64,000 bases of DNA from Anastatus disparis (taxonomy: Eukaryota > Arthropoda > Insecta > Hymenoptera > Eupelmidae): the NCBI GenBank assembly GCA_017163975.1, contig JAFFSR010000220.1, positions 16,386,001-16,450,000 on the forward strand. Reading direction: 5' to 3'. The notes under the pieces were generated by a model, which saw only the letters and a program-made list of their open reading frames with translations, ran no database searches and was not told where the DNA came from. The translations under genes were made by a program, and so were the position numbers. Numbering within the stretch: the first letter of the stretch is position 1; every line of letters starts with the position of its first letter. Shown one piece after another: positions 1 through 12,802 of this stretch.

Positions 1-1804
1 AAAATTGAACTAAATTTTTAACTGTCGCATGAATGTTCAGACACAATATGGATAATATTAAGCTAGAAAAATGGTTCAGAATAAAACCAACGTATTTAGC
101 TCCCCTCTTCTAATAATGTTTTCAATCCAAGCTTATGAATAAACGATGTGTTTAATCGAGTTCCTCTGTTACAATGAAAAAATTCGTAAGATTCAACGCG
201 AGTGCGGACAAGTCAAAAAATCCACCAAAATTCTATATATAAAAAGTTATACACAATCTTTAAATGTTTAGTATTTTGAGGTTAGGTTGCTTGAGCTTGA
301 TATTTAATTTTCAATCCAAGTTTATAAAAAAATAAGTCGGAATGATTATTTATTTAAACAAAAATGATTGTATTAACATAGCTTTCGTGCGGACAAGTCA
401 TTATTTGTTTAAATTATGAATTAAAAAAAAATATCAATGAAATAAGAAAAGCAAAAATCAATTCTAGCAGCTCTGACATTCCATTTTTACTAACGCCTAA
501 AAATATTTTTTGATTTTTCATATTAAAAATTTTAATACACTTTGAAAAATCGATGACGGTGTTGATTAATTTTGATTTATTTAATAATTCTATATAACAT
601 TTTTTACGTTTTAAATATAACTTTAGATTTTAATAGTACCTTATGCACCAAGTACATTGCACACGCGGTGCATATACTATTTTATAACACGAAGGGCTTA
701 AAATGATCATTTTACGCCCCGAGTGTTATAAATTAAATTTTTTACTTTTTACACATTTAACTTGTGAAAATTATAAATCTCTCTGAAAATTAAATATAAT
801 TATATTTATACTTGTTTATTAATAAATATTACGTCATTATATACTAAAATAAATCTAAAATATTAAATTTTGTAATAAAATTTTTTGTGCCATTTATTCT
901 TATTTAATAAAAGTTTATTTATTCAATACGTTTTATAAGAATAATTCGTGTTATATTTATATTTCAAAAACATTTACTTAAAGAATGATGTCAGAGGAAA
1001 TAGAATTAATATTTTATAATATCTTACTAGGAATTTTCAAATTAATAAAAATAATAATTTAATATTCTAATCTATGATTAAATATTGGACTATTCAAACT
1101 TATATAACAAAATTCTTTGATATACAACATATTTTTTTAAATTTTTTAAATACGTGCCATGTCTGCGCAAATATGAGGAAATAAAAATTATAGATATGTT
1201 TATAATTCATATTTATAATACAGTTGTTCAAATTTAGTTATTAGCAAATATATTGTTCAAGGTTCTAGAGAAGCAAATACTTTTATATTTCTATACTATT
1301 GTCAATAATATATGTACGTTCATAACTTTAATCTTGAAATATTAAAAGCCATTTGTGTTTGGAACTTTGGAGTATCAGTTTCAGGATTGATTCTAAGATT
1401 TTATTATACAGGTATTTACATTTATAAAAAGTATTATTATTATTACAATATAATGTTTGAAAAAGAATGTAAATTATCTAATAACTTAAAATAGAGTAAA
1501 TATTCAATATTAACGTATAAAAAAACAATATTGTTTAGAATTTTTATTACTTTAATTTTGTACGTATCAGTAAATATCTATAAAACTTTTATTTCAAAAA
1601 ACATAGAATGGTGGAATAATAAAACTAATTAATCAATCATCTAAATTCACTTAATTAGTGTCAATTAAAATATACTTCCTTACGCTCGAAAATATCTTTA
1701 TAAATTTTCAAAGTTAAAAACACCATATCTTGGATATCAAGCAAAACAATGCATCATTGCATGCAACAACTTTAATGTGAAAATTATAAAAAAGTTATAA
1801 AATA
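1..1804. other. AT-rich region without a gene
   Basis: Very AT-rich sequence with many stops in all frames. The only open frame of note (60 codons at 1312-1494) is Tyr/Lys/Ile-rich with no splice context or motif, and I do not regard it as coding. The one structured item is the palindrome at 682-731, listed separately. Confidence 0.6.
682..731. repeat. 50-bp palindrome of the TATAACACG hairpin family
   Basis: The two 25-nt halves are nearly perfect reverse complements. The outer part is TTATAACAC / GTGTTATAA and the inner part TAAAATGATCATTTTA, with a few mismatches around GGGC/GCCC. The outer TTATAACACG recalls the TTATAGCAC(G) edge of the hairpins near 10.25, 13.1 and 27.4 kb. It probably belongs to that dispersed family. 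Confidence 0.6.
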
Positions 1805-2306
1805 CCTGTCGATTGTTTTTGACCACCCTAGAGTAAAATTTATCAAAATAAAAAGTTTTATACCTTTAGAACGAATGATCGCATCTTCAAAATTCAAACG
1901 GCATTTGAAAGATTGGTCAAAACTCTTCGAAATAAAATAAGTCTGGTAAAAAAAATCATTTTTTTATTTTTTATGGCAATATAAAAAAATTTTTTTATCA
2001 ATTTCTTTTGCCCACATAAAAACGTGTGGCATTTTGTCACAAATTATCCTCGCCTCCTGCTCGGGTGACAAACATACGATTTAAGGCATTTTTCATTTAC
2101 TTCCGTCGTAAATATACGATTTTTTTATATTGGCATAAAGAATTACAAAATGATTTTTTTACCAGACTTATTTTATTTCAAAGATTTTTGACTAATCTTT
2201 CAATTATCATTTAGATTTTGAAGATACAATCATACATTCTAAAGTTATAAAACATTTTATTTTGATAAATGTTACTCTATGGTGGGCAAAAAAAATTGAT
2301 CGGTAC
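1805..2306. mobile_element. Fold-back (long inverted repeat) element, about 500 bp
   Basis: The left arm (about 1805-1990) reads as the diverged reverse complement of the right arm (about 2105-2306). Shared stretches include GAGTAAAATTTATCAAAAT and AAATAAAATAAGTCTGGTAA. The central 110 bp hold CCTCGCCTCCTGCTCGGGTG, a version of the GC-rich loop seen in the short hairpin family elsewhere in the window. It contains no transposase, so it is a non-autonomous, MITE-like element. It ends about 100 bp before the gene fragment at 2408. Confidence 0.6.
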
Positions 2307-2407
2307 TGTATGTTCATGATAATTATTCAAAACACAATTTTAAATAACAAGTTATCAATCAACTTTTTTTCAGCAATTATTTTGGAGTCTGTTGAAAGAA
2401 TATTAAA

Positions 2408-2999
2408 ATGTTTCGTTATTTATTTTTATCTATTTTATCAAGTACATTTTATCAAGCAAATGCTTATAACTTGACCTATGGTCCTCTAGAAAGTATGAAC
2501 ATTGTTAATGAAATAGTACATAATCTTACAAGAGCTTTTCAAAGATCATACATAAGCCCAGCAATATCGAAGGAAGAAAAGAAAGTGTAAATGCGCAAAG
2601 AAAAACATGTTTTTTTTTCAAATTGGTCAATCCATCTTAAATTGACACAAGAAATTATAACTGTTAATGTTCGAACATATTAACACCAGTTCTAACAGTT
2701 TTGACAGTTAATTTATTATTTTTTTATGTAAATTATAAATTAATTGTTTTATTATTTTTTAATCTTGCATTTCTCAAAAAAGAAAATTATTTATTAATGA
2801 TAAAAATTATGAAAAAGATTGCACAATATCATCTTGTATATTTTAAAATGGAATATTTACTATATTTTAAGAGAGCTATATTGTAAACAGAGTTGATGAT
2901 GTTAAATTATTCAAAATCATAGCCAGGCTAGATAAAAATCTTATAATGTCTAAATTAAATTTTCACAAATCTAGGGAAATTATGATGAAAAAATATTAA
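2408..2999 (+). pseudogene. Broken first-exon copy of a DUF4803-like secreted protein
   Basis: The 60-codon frame at 2408-2590 starts with a signal peptide (FRYLFLSILSSTFYQANA) and continues with SMNIVNEIVHNLT. This closely matches the start of the intact minus-strand gene at 17248 (HYLFFSILFITFYQTNA, then SIVDEIVNNLT). The frame stops at GTG TAA after about 60 residues, where the intact copy runs on to 145. A second open piece at about 2889-2999 (ARLDKNLIMSKLNFHKSRE) weakly resembles the later part of that exon, separated by about 300 bp of unrelated DNA. No splice pair joining the two pieces in frame was found. I read it as a decayed tandem duplicate. A short expressed peptide is possible but less likely. 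Confidence 0.5.
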
Positions 3000-3030
3000 C
3001 ATTTACACTTGTACTGTTTGAAAATGGTAG

Positions 3031-3350
3031 AGTCGGCCGTATACCTTTGTCCTTGTCTAATCTAAATTTTCGTTATAATTAATGAATTCAATATTTTTAT
3101 ACAAATATAGGGGCTGAGCGCTATGGAGCAAAAAACGAGCAAAAGATTCTAAAATTCTTCCATAAAAAACTATAAAATTTTCATTATTTTCGGATTATAC
3201 TTAGAAAATTTTATAGTTTTTTATAGAATAGAATTCTTTGCTCGTTTTTTGCTCTATAGCGCTCAGCCCCTACATTTGTATAAAAATATTGAATTCATTA
3301 ATTATAACGAAAATTTAGATTGGACGAGGACAGAGCTATACGGCCGATTC
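3031..3350. mobile_element. 320-bp hairpin MITE
   Basis: A long palindrome. The left arm begins AGTCGGCCGT and includes GGGGCTGAGCGCTAT. The right arm contains ATAGCGCTCAGCCCC and ends ACGGCCGATTC. The arms are about 145 bp and highly similar, with an AT-rich centre near 3190. It has no open frame. It lies in the gap between the broken exon at 2408 and the gene starting at 3813. Confidence 0.7.
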
Positions 3351-3812
3351 TTAAGGACAATCGTATTTTTTTAACTATATTAATTTTTTATAAATAATTG
3401 ATGATGGAATATTTCGTCGGCTTGAACTAAAATCCAACCATTTTAAAAAAGTTATAAAGATCCAGATATTTCAAAGAAGCGTAATTTCATGATGTAATTT
3501 CATTTCTTTTGTCGCTTCATATTCTATAATTTGCATCATGCCTAGTTTTCAATAAAATAATTGAAATTATAATGAAAATAAATCTCTATATGCAATGTTA
3601 AAGTAAAATTGATTTTTTCTTCAGGTGATCACAATCACGATTCTTGCTCGAGAAGGAATGTAAGACTTTATTTTTTAATTACATAGTGTAAAATGATCAT
3701 ATTTATTTTTTAATTACATTATTTTTTGAAAGTATTGAATAACTTATTTATTTTTGCATATGATAATTAAACAGAATCACTTTGGATTATTGGAATACAA
3801 TTAAATTTTTAA

Positions 3813-6800
3813 ATGTTTCATTCCATTTATTTGAAGTTCCCAGCATTGCTGGGAATCTTTATGTTGGTTTTAAATGAAAAACAATTGGTTAATTCTGAGA
3901 TGAAATTACCAGATAGAGAAGGGCTAAGAAAAGCAGGAGAAATCCTGATAGATGTTGGAGGACTCTTTATGCCAAATACAGAAATTGAAAAGATTATAAA
4001 AGGTGTATCGCGAATCATAACTTTGGTAGGTTTTTACAATACTTATGAACCGCCTACCTTACCTATAGATCAACAGCTTGCTGACATACGTCAATATAAT
4101 AAAAAAATTTTCTACACACTACAAGAGGTTGTAGATAATGTTAAAAAAATTCCAGAGCGTAATAATGACTTGTGGTATATGATTGACCAAATAAGATCAA
4201 TCATAAAGTATAGTAAATACGTTAATAAATCTTTAAATAAAATTGTATCTCATCGTAATGATAGCGATGCCGTAACAAAAAATCAAATAGATCATTGTAA
4301 TGATATGATTGATACTGTAAACGATAAAGGTCTTTTGGATATTTTATATGAAATGCACGACTCAATACAGCCCGACGGTCTTCCATACCTTTTATTGAAT
4401 TTAATAGAAAAATATAATGTGGTACGTTATTTTAATATATAATATAGCCTATTATATTTTTTGAGATAAAAGAAAATAAAGTAACATAAATAATTATATC
4501 AATTTTATATTAGATTGAAACATGGATGTGTTCCAGCCACAGATCCCAAATGCACCTGCTCTTCGAACTTTATAGCAAAATTTGTATGACAGAAATCAAA
4601 GCATCTCTTGTGATTAAGTATTGCAGCGATTATTTAATAGAAATGAGTACTTCTATTTAACATTTCTAGTTTATTACTGAAATATCATTATTTTTATATT
4701 ATAATTTAATTTGAGTAATATGATTAATCGTGATTATACCGATATTTTCTAGGAAATAAAACTGATGCAGATATCAAGAGCATGCGAAAAATTTATGAAA
4801 AACAGTCTAAAAGAAATATGGAACGTACTAAAAATTTATTTAAAAATTCTATGAATAAAGTTCGCGTTGGCGTTGGCGTTGATTTTTGGAATTGTGATGA
4901 AGAACAAGGTAAAGTAGATTATATAAATCAATTATTTTTATATATTATAGCTTGAGCGTATGAATGAATACAGGCGAGGCTAATGTTTGTGACTTGAGTA
5001 ACAGTCAGTCTCGGGCACGCAAAGCCTCTAGAGTATATATATATATATATATATATATACACCTCCTTACACATGTTTTTGCCATTCCTAAATAAAAATT
5101 TGATAGCAGAAAAAGTTTTATAACTTCATAACCAATAGTCATAAAGTGAAAATTCCAACGCGATTTTAAAGATTAGATAAAAACCTTCAAAAAATCATTT
5201 TTTTTATCTTTCAAACCCATAAACTGATTCCAACATTTAAAAAAAAGGAAAATATCGAAAAAATTTTCATGAACTTCAAACTTGAATAATTTAGGTGCAA
5301 TTGTCGTAGGGTGAAAAAGCAAAATTGGTTTAAAAGAGAATTTATTCAGCTTTAAAATGAGACGTGTAACGTTGAATTTGGTCCATCTGAACATTTTGGA
5401 TATTTTATTCTCAGAAACTTACTTTACATAATAGTACAGTTAGTTTACTGTTAAATTTTTTCATATAAAAAGATAAATTGTGGGCGTTCTTCATTCAGCG
5501 GAAAGGTGACATTAAGATGTTTGCCTTATTATAAGTTTTTCCTTGAACAGAAAAATAATTACTAAGTTTTCAACACGTAATGTTCAATTATTAATTAAAC
5601 AATTTTTCTTTGAAAATTATTTTTTGAAACTGTAGTAAATCTTAAAAAAATTTTACAGGATTTCTTAAAATAAAGAGGCACTTGAAAACCACGTGCAAAT
5701 GCTTGCTTTTGTTATTGAAGTTTGAATGATTGAATATAATAAAATATTTAATACTTTTAGTTAAATATGGTCAACTTTCACCAATTTTTTCTGGACACAT
5801 TTCAAGCGAATTTGATGTATTAAGATTAAACTGGAGAGGTAGAGAGGTTGATGAGGTGACTTATACAGGACCCAAATATTTAGCATACGAGGTAGATACT
5901 AACGTAGACGAAATGGTTGATGCATGCAAATCAGTATGGTGTCAAACGTCTAAAATTAAATGTAATGGCTTTCTTAGAAATTGCAGTTTATGGAAAGAAG
6001 ATTTGAATATATGTTGGGTATGTTTATACTATTGACTTTAACCTAAATTTTTCATTGAACAATAAATCACACATCAGAATTAACTTTGTGACCGTAGCTA
6101 CATTGTTATTAATATAATATTTGATTTTTTTCTGTATTAATTACACATACAGATAAAAAGTGATATGTACCAGAGATTAAATCCATTAATTCTTATTTAT
6201 TTTGAAACTGTTCTATCTTCTGTATTTTGTTGTGTTGAAACTGAATTCAGACTCGTAATTACTTCAAAACTGACCGTTTTTCAAAATCAGAAAAAATTAT
6301 TCTTTATATAAATAATATATTGTGCAACTCGGGATAGTGGGATATGGAGGTGCTGGCCAATAAGTGCATGTTTGTCGCCCAAACTTAGTAAGAGCGCCAA
6401 TATATCACTCGTCAGCAAATACCTTTATGGTCTCGTGTTGCTGATATTATTTTCTTACCCTAAAGACGTTAATTGAAATATTAAAATTAAAAATGATACT
6501 TATTTTGCCTGAAATATAATTAACTCTTTAAAACCAAAAACATGAAAAAGTGAAAAATTTTATTCAAATTACTTGGGGGAATATGTTTTGTCAAATTTCT
6601 GCAATTTATACTTTTTTAAGTTTTCTCGGTTGTTAATGCATCAAAACTATTTTCGGTTCCCATAACAAGATCGAAAATAGTCGACTTTAATTCAACTAAC
6701 ATATTTAATATGTCATATTTTATTTATAACACATGAAAAATTAGGAAAAACCAAAAATTTCAATGTTCCTTATTTGGCGCAACGATATGGTTAAATCAAA

Positions 6801-9800
6801 CAATATTTTTATTGGTCCTACGTTCAAATTAATATTAACAAAATTAAAAATAAAAAAATATTAAATAAATAAAGAAAGATGGGCAGTTGGAATGCCCTTG
6901 TTTATAATCACCCGCAGAATCTGAAATAAAAACTTAAAAATTAATTTCGTTAATACTGAAAATAAAAAGAAAGTTATTGAAGAACAATCTGACTACCCTC
7001 ACCACCAAAAATCCACTTCACAGTCCCTGAGGATTAGCATTAGTATATTCAAAACGTAGAGCAATATCGTTCAAACATTTGTAAATTTACTTTTCTATGA
7101 AATTCAAATTTAAACCGTATCATCACAAGAACGTTTCGATGAATTTAAAATATCTGAACGGCATTTTGAAAATCAGATGAAATACTTATGAGTTGTAGAA
7201 TATTTCAAACTTTTTTTAATTTAATTTTTTTATGAATGAAAATTTTTTAATTTTTATAAATTTTGCAATTTTAATCAATCAACTGTAACTTTTCAAAAAA
7301 ATTGATAAAATTTAAAAATATGAAATTGATTGCAAAGTAGAGTAAATTAAAGTTAAACAAAAAAAAGTTGAAAAATGTTATTTTGATAATGCTAAAGCTA
7401 TTTTTATTTTTTTTTATGAAAGATTTGAGAATTTCTTTTTCAATTTTTTTCACCCTTATAAAAACGAGTGTAGTTTGGGTGGCGATAATATTATCGGAAC
7501 GAAACTAACTAGGAGAGTATCACATCTCCGGATCACGGATTTTACTCAAACTTTGTGATAAGTTTCCAAATGTCAAAATATGAAAAGAAATAGAATTTTA
7601 GACACCAACGCTCAATATTTCCCTAGTTATAGGCAATTAAAGAAAATCACTAAAAAAGTTACTAGATTTTTAAACGTATATAGTTCCCTAGCATTGATAG
7701 CTAGAAGCTTGAAACTTTTTTTAAATGAAAGCTGAGCTCAAATCCTTTCAAATCAGGAGTTATGGCATAACAAAATATTATTTTTTACCAAAGATATAGC
7801 GTGATGAACATTAGACCCAATTTCAGCTTTTGTTATTAATTAATGTTTTAAAAAGAAAAATCAGGTCCAATGTTTATCACGCTATAACTTTGGGAAAAAA
7901 TAATATTTGACATGCTATAACTACGAATTCGAAAGGATTTGAGCTCAGCTTTCATTTAAAAAAAGTTTTAAGCTTCTAGCTATCAATACTGCATTTAAAA
8001 ATCTAGTAACTTTTTTAGTGATTTTCTTTAATTGCCTATAACTAGGGAAATATTGAGCGTTGGCGTCTAAAATTCTGTTTCCTTTCATATTTTGACATTT
8101 GGAAACTTATCACACAGTTTGAGCAAAATCCGTGATCTGGAGTTGTGATATCTCCTAGTAAGTAGATGATAAAGCTTATTCTTTTAAGTTTGAAATATTG
8201 TATTAAAAGTTTCGATACGATTATTTTTTCCGGAATCATCAGACTTTTCGTAAAAAACTAAGCTTTTTTCATATCTGAAAAACTAAAAGAGATAAAAGAT
8301 TTTTTTATGGAACAAAAAATTTTCTTTTTGATAAAAAAGTAATAATATGCGATTTTAACTATTCTATTTTTTCACGTATAATAAAAAATATTTTGAAGCT
8401 TATGAAAATATTTTTTCTAATCTTTTGAAATTTGGTTGAGATACGATAGCTTGAAGCGAGTTCGTTTTTGACCTGGCGACCACGATTTATGGAGTTTTAA
8501 GTATCTGAAAGCCAAAATAGAAATTAATCGCTAAAAAGTATATAAATGTCTACAGCCAATATCAGAATTATAAAAAAAAATTTTAATTAAAAAAAAATAT
8601 TTAAAAAAAATGTGATCCTGGTACCAGCTAAAACTACATGTATCAGAAATATTTAATTAAAATGCGAGTGCAATCAGTGCAGTAAATCTTTTAAGATTGT
8701 GTCAAAAAACGTCAGTGTATCTGCTTAAAAATGCTAGTTAACATAAAAGACGCATTGAATTTTTTTTTACGGAAAACATCATTTTTTATAAGTAATATTA
8801 AAATTAAAAAAAAAAAGTATAATTACAATACAAAAATGTTGCGCTCAATCATTCCTCACAAATACATACTTTTCAATATAACGTTTGGATCAAATGAAAA
8901 ATAATGAGATATGGACAATAGTTATCCTGCGGTTTCAAGCTATGTGCTATTTTCGTTTCCAGTTTCTCAATCAGGTTCAATTAAGATTTGATTTTTGCAT
9001 TTCTATTGAGTATTATTAACACTCATTGAATAATACTGACTAGGAATATAAGAATAAAAAATATTATTTAAATAATAATCATTTTTAAAAAATTTACTTA
9101 TTTTTAACAATTTCTAGGGTTCTGACAAGGAAACAAAATACGAGCAAGTGAAATTAAATTACAAAATTTTAGGCAAAAAAGAAAGTACGTGTAACAAACA
9201 TTACTCCTATATTGAGAGAAGGCTAATGAGCTTTCATGCACCGAGTCCAATGACGAATTACCCTCTCAAATGCATCTGTGATGATCATTTCAGTAATCGT
9301 GCTAATCGGTACTTTAGTCTCAGAGAGGTTACTTCAGACATATACAATAATAAGTAATTTAATGATACACTTTTTAAAAGTATTTAATTTTAAAAACTAA
9401 TAATATTTAACATTATTTACCAAGTAATCATTCTATTTAGAAAAAATGTTAGCTTAAAATTAGCCTTGATAGAGTTTGCATTAAGAGTTCATCCTAGTCC
9501 AAGTACGAAAAATTGAAAAATTTGTATAGCACTGCGGGACCTAAATTTGCATATATGTAATGCTCCTCCGTTACCTAGGTGATACTTTTTTTACACAGTA
9601 TAATAATGAATTTACTTAGGTATATAAGAAATAATTTGGTATCCGAATTATTTTTTAAAGTATTATCATAAATAATAAGCTGTAGTATATTGGAACTCTT
9701 TTATATTAACATTCTTATAACAATTATAAGCAAGTAAAATACGAGTAAAACTAAAGTTGATAGTAGCGTAACTTATAAATCGAAGAGGTAGTCATTTCGG

Positions 9801-11187
9801 CGTTGTATTATAAAATGATCTGGGGAACCCTCTATCACTATGCACAATTACTATTGCTATACTATACATAAGTTACCTCTTCGCTGCTCTTACGACGCTA
9901 ATTCATACGTGAAACAAAATTTAAATATATGACTTTATAGAAGATGATTTCAACAATTTTACATAATATCAATTATATTGATAAAAATTAATTATTATTA
10001 TGCATTTTAAGTATATTTTTAAAACTTCTTTTTCGATTTATTATTCATGAAGTGTTTAGTTTTAGTTCATTTATAATTTTCGTTTATTTTTTTCGATTTA
10101 TCATTCACGGGATGCGTAGTATTTGGTTTTTTATGGTTTTCATTTTTATTTTTTGAATTATCATTCGTAGAGTGCATGGTTTTTGTTTATTATTGATTTT
10201 TAACAGTACAGATTTAATGCAGCAGATTTATGTCCCACATGCTATAAAATAGTATACGATACTCGTGACCTTTATGGGGCTTGATTACACGTAATAAAGT
10301 GCTACTTAGGTCACATGTATCGTAATGTACTATTATTTTTCTCCACTATTATTATTCCCATCATTATTATTAATTGGATTCTTATCAACGATATCTTTAT
10401 AATAATATCGATTTTTAGAGTTATAATTGGAGTGAGAATAGCGCAAATAGATAGAATGTTTCAATTTCAAATAATAGAAAGCGTTGTTACTAATTACGGA
10501 AATATAATAGACAAAAACAAGCTCGTGGAAAATGAATTCTACCAACATATTTAATTATGGAGTTGTACCAGGTGTCGATTACCATAAAATTACTTGGACT
10601 GAAAGAAAAGTAAATCTTGATGAATTAAGAACTCCTCCAAACACAGTTCTTACAGGTTTGAAATTTGCAGTAGATAATGGAGCTATCAAATTAGTAATAA
10701 GATACACACCATTGCATTTTAAAACTGGCAAATTGGTACCAGAAAAATCTAAGTGGCATTCTAAACCTGATCATGATCCAAATGAAATAAGGTAAAATAT
10801 AGAATAAAAATTATTGAAAAAATCTTTGATTAAGTTATTGTATTATTATTATGAATATTAATAATTTTCATTACTTTCAGGACTCAAATAATATTTCCAA
10901 AATTTAAGTTGGATGGTATTGGACATTACCCCAGTCAAACTAAACGAGGTTTTGTAGAATTTGATGTGAGTGATTGGAATACAACTTTAAGTCAAACTGT
11001 TTTTCCTTATGTGGATTTAACTCCAGTTTATGTACACCCTCCATCGCTTCTTTCTGCAGCAAGTCTAATTTTAAGAGAATCGAGTACTACTGCAGGAATA
11101 CTAGCGATTAAACTTTCTACATATAATTACGCGGAACATTTGGATGATATGGAAAAAATAGGTCCATCAATAAAAATTCACTATTAG
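3813..11187 (+). CDS. Secreted DUF4803-like protein, seven exons (frame shift in exon 6)
   Basis: Exons, from GT/AG sites and reading frame: 3813-4421, 4514-4646, 4753-4908, 5761-6017, 9118-9353, 10419-10791 and 10881-11187 (TAG). Intron phases are 0,1,1,0,2,2, the same as in the convergent gene at 12803-17248. The start gives a hydrophobic signal-like leader (LLGIFMLVLNEKQLVNS). Exon 1 is mostly helical and charged. Exon 2 carries ETWMCSSHRSQMHLLFELYS, which resembles my recollection of the insect DUF4803 family. Exons 4-5 are Cys-rich and end NRYFSLREVTSDIYNN. Exons 6-7 carry two related beta-type segments (GVRIAQIDRMFQFQI and LTGLKFAVDNGAIKLVIRY). Exon 6 changes frame between about 10499 and 10530: the first frame would end at TAA 10552-10554, while homology continues in the +1 frame to the exon end. 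Total exon length is 2071 nt, one more than a multiple of three. Function is unknown. AATAAA signals lie at 11304 and 11318. Confidence 0.7.
5034..5059. repeat. (TA)13 microsatellite
   Basis: Uninterrupted TA dinucleotide run inside intron 3 of the plus-strand DUF4803-like gene. Confidence 0.95.
7508..8160. mobile_element. 650-bp fold-back element in intron 4
   Basis: The left half (ACTAGGAGAGTATCACATCTCC inward) is the diverged reverse complement of the right half (ending GGAGTTGTGATATCTCCTAGT). Matching inner blocks include TCCCTAGTTATAGGCAATTA / TAATTGCCTATAACTAGGGA and GAGCTCAAATCCTTTC / GAAAGGATTTGAGCTC. The centre is near 7835. It has no coding capacity and explains a large part of the 3.1-kb intron 6018-9117. 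A degraded copy of the right half lies at about 20703-20905. Confidence 0.75.
10027..10205. repeat. Three diverged tandem units of about 60 bp
   Basis: Three units each carry TTTTTTCGATTTAT(T/C)ATTCA(C/T)G followed by a G-T-rich tail and TTTATTA. They lie in intron 5 of the plus-strand gene, directly before the hairpin at 10256-10325. Reverse-complement relatives sit at 13254-13390. Confidence 0.6.
10256..10325. repeat. Short hairpin, dispersed family
   Basis: The arms ACGATACTCGTGACC and GGTCACATGTATCGTAATG pair across a loop containing CTTTATGGGGCTTGATTACACG. It is preceded by GCTATAAAATAGTAT, and TATCGTAATGTACTATTA continues past its right end. Both flanks recur at other copies (13.07-13.18 kb reverse-complemented, 27.37-27.5 kb). 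Confidence 0.6.
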
Positions 11188-12802
11188 AGATTTATAATCT
11201 GTTATATAATAATTTTAAATAATTGTAATTTATGCGATTTTCTGCTTTTTCAATTATTTTTTTAATATAAATATTAATTTTATATATAATTAAGTAGAAG
11301 AATAATAAAGCAGAATCAATAAAAGCCAGAGTTATTTGACCTTATCCTTTGCTTTTTAATTTAAATTCAAAATTCGTATCGAGTTTATTTAAAATTCACA
11401 GAGACACTAACTGTCATGTTTCACGAGAAGTGAACATTTTTAGACCAAATGTACATTACAATTTACATGGATGATTTATGTTTTTTTTTAATTGAGCAAA
11501 AGTAATTTAAAATTTTTTAAAATAAACATAAATTAGCTTAATATATGGTGATTCTGATCTTAAACTAAGAGCCTCAGGTATTATACATGCTATAGAAATT
11601 AAAAAATCCTGATGAAAAATTATTAAAAAGATTGTTTATTAATTTAATACTTATCATCCTGCAATTAATAACTGAACATTTTTTAAGAAAATAAAAATTC
11701 AGATCTGAAAAAACTAAAAGTGGTTGTGATGTTGTCTTGAGTTGAATTTTAAGATAATATCAAGCTGATATTTCGATAAGTTGTTTTATGTTAAAACCAA
11801 GGTAGGGCTATGCGTAGAGCTGCGTGCGCCCTGTTTTGTTTATTAGTTAAAATAATTCATTGAAATTTTTTATAATCATATTCGATAGGTCATAATAAAA
11901 AATTTAGTATATAAGAAATTTTTGAAGCATATTAAATTGAATAAATTGTCCCACAGCCATTAAACAAAAAAAAAGAATAAATTGGCATATTCTAGGTTAA
12001 TAATTACCCAACGTGTTTGCATGCTTTGTAAATTACAGAAAACAATCATTTGCTAAAGATAAAATAATTTCAAATTTTATAAATTTTAAATAATTTGATT
12101 ATAAAATCATTCATTTCAATATCATTACAACCTTTATTCTAAATTTCTTTCTGTGTTAATTTTTCGTCACTTGTTTTATTTCAACAAATCAAAACTGTCT
12201 TATCATGATGACAAATTCTTGCCATCAATTTTTTAAAAGAGGAGGATTCACATAAATTTCATCCTGTGAAAAAATTGAAAGTAGTACCAAATCATTTATT
12301 ATTTCGAATTTATTAATTTATAGTTTTCTTAATTATTTTATTCCTTATTAATCTTTAATAATTTTATTACTCATTCGTTCAAAGTTGCGCATGACTCTAA
12401 TAAGACACAAATTTTTTACTTTCATGTTAAATAATCTGATAATTTTTTTCGAAGATCATTTCAACGTTACAATTTATATTCCTTTAATACTTCAACAATT
12501 TTGCACTTTTGTATGAAATATTGATCAAAATCGTAATTTTATTTAAAAAATTTGATACTTTAGAGAAAATTTTGGAGATAGCATTTAATATAACTTTATA
12601 AATAACTGGCGTTCGTTTTTTAGATAAAAAACGAAAAATTTAAGACTTTACAGAGGTGTGTGCGCTTTAATGTAACAAAATAATAACTGTTTGAGAATGA
12701 TCATGAAAACGTCACATAAAATTTAACATTTCCGTGAATTTTCCCATACACCAGAAAAAGTTTTAATGATTCTATTTAACGAATCTTTAAATCATTCATA
12801 CT
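11188..12802. other. Intergenic gap between convergent genes
   Basis: AT-rich 3' flanks of the two convergent DUF4803-like genes. AATAAA signals occur at 11304 and 11318 for the plus-strand gene. I see no supported coding sequence or long inverted repeat between about 11330 and 12800. Confidence 0.5.

Noticed and set aside
10333..10548. 71-codon minus frame
   Set aside because: Antisense shadow over exon 6 of the plus-strand DUF4803-like gene.
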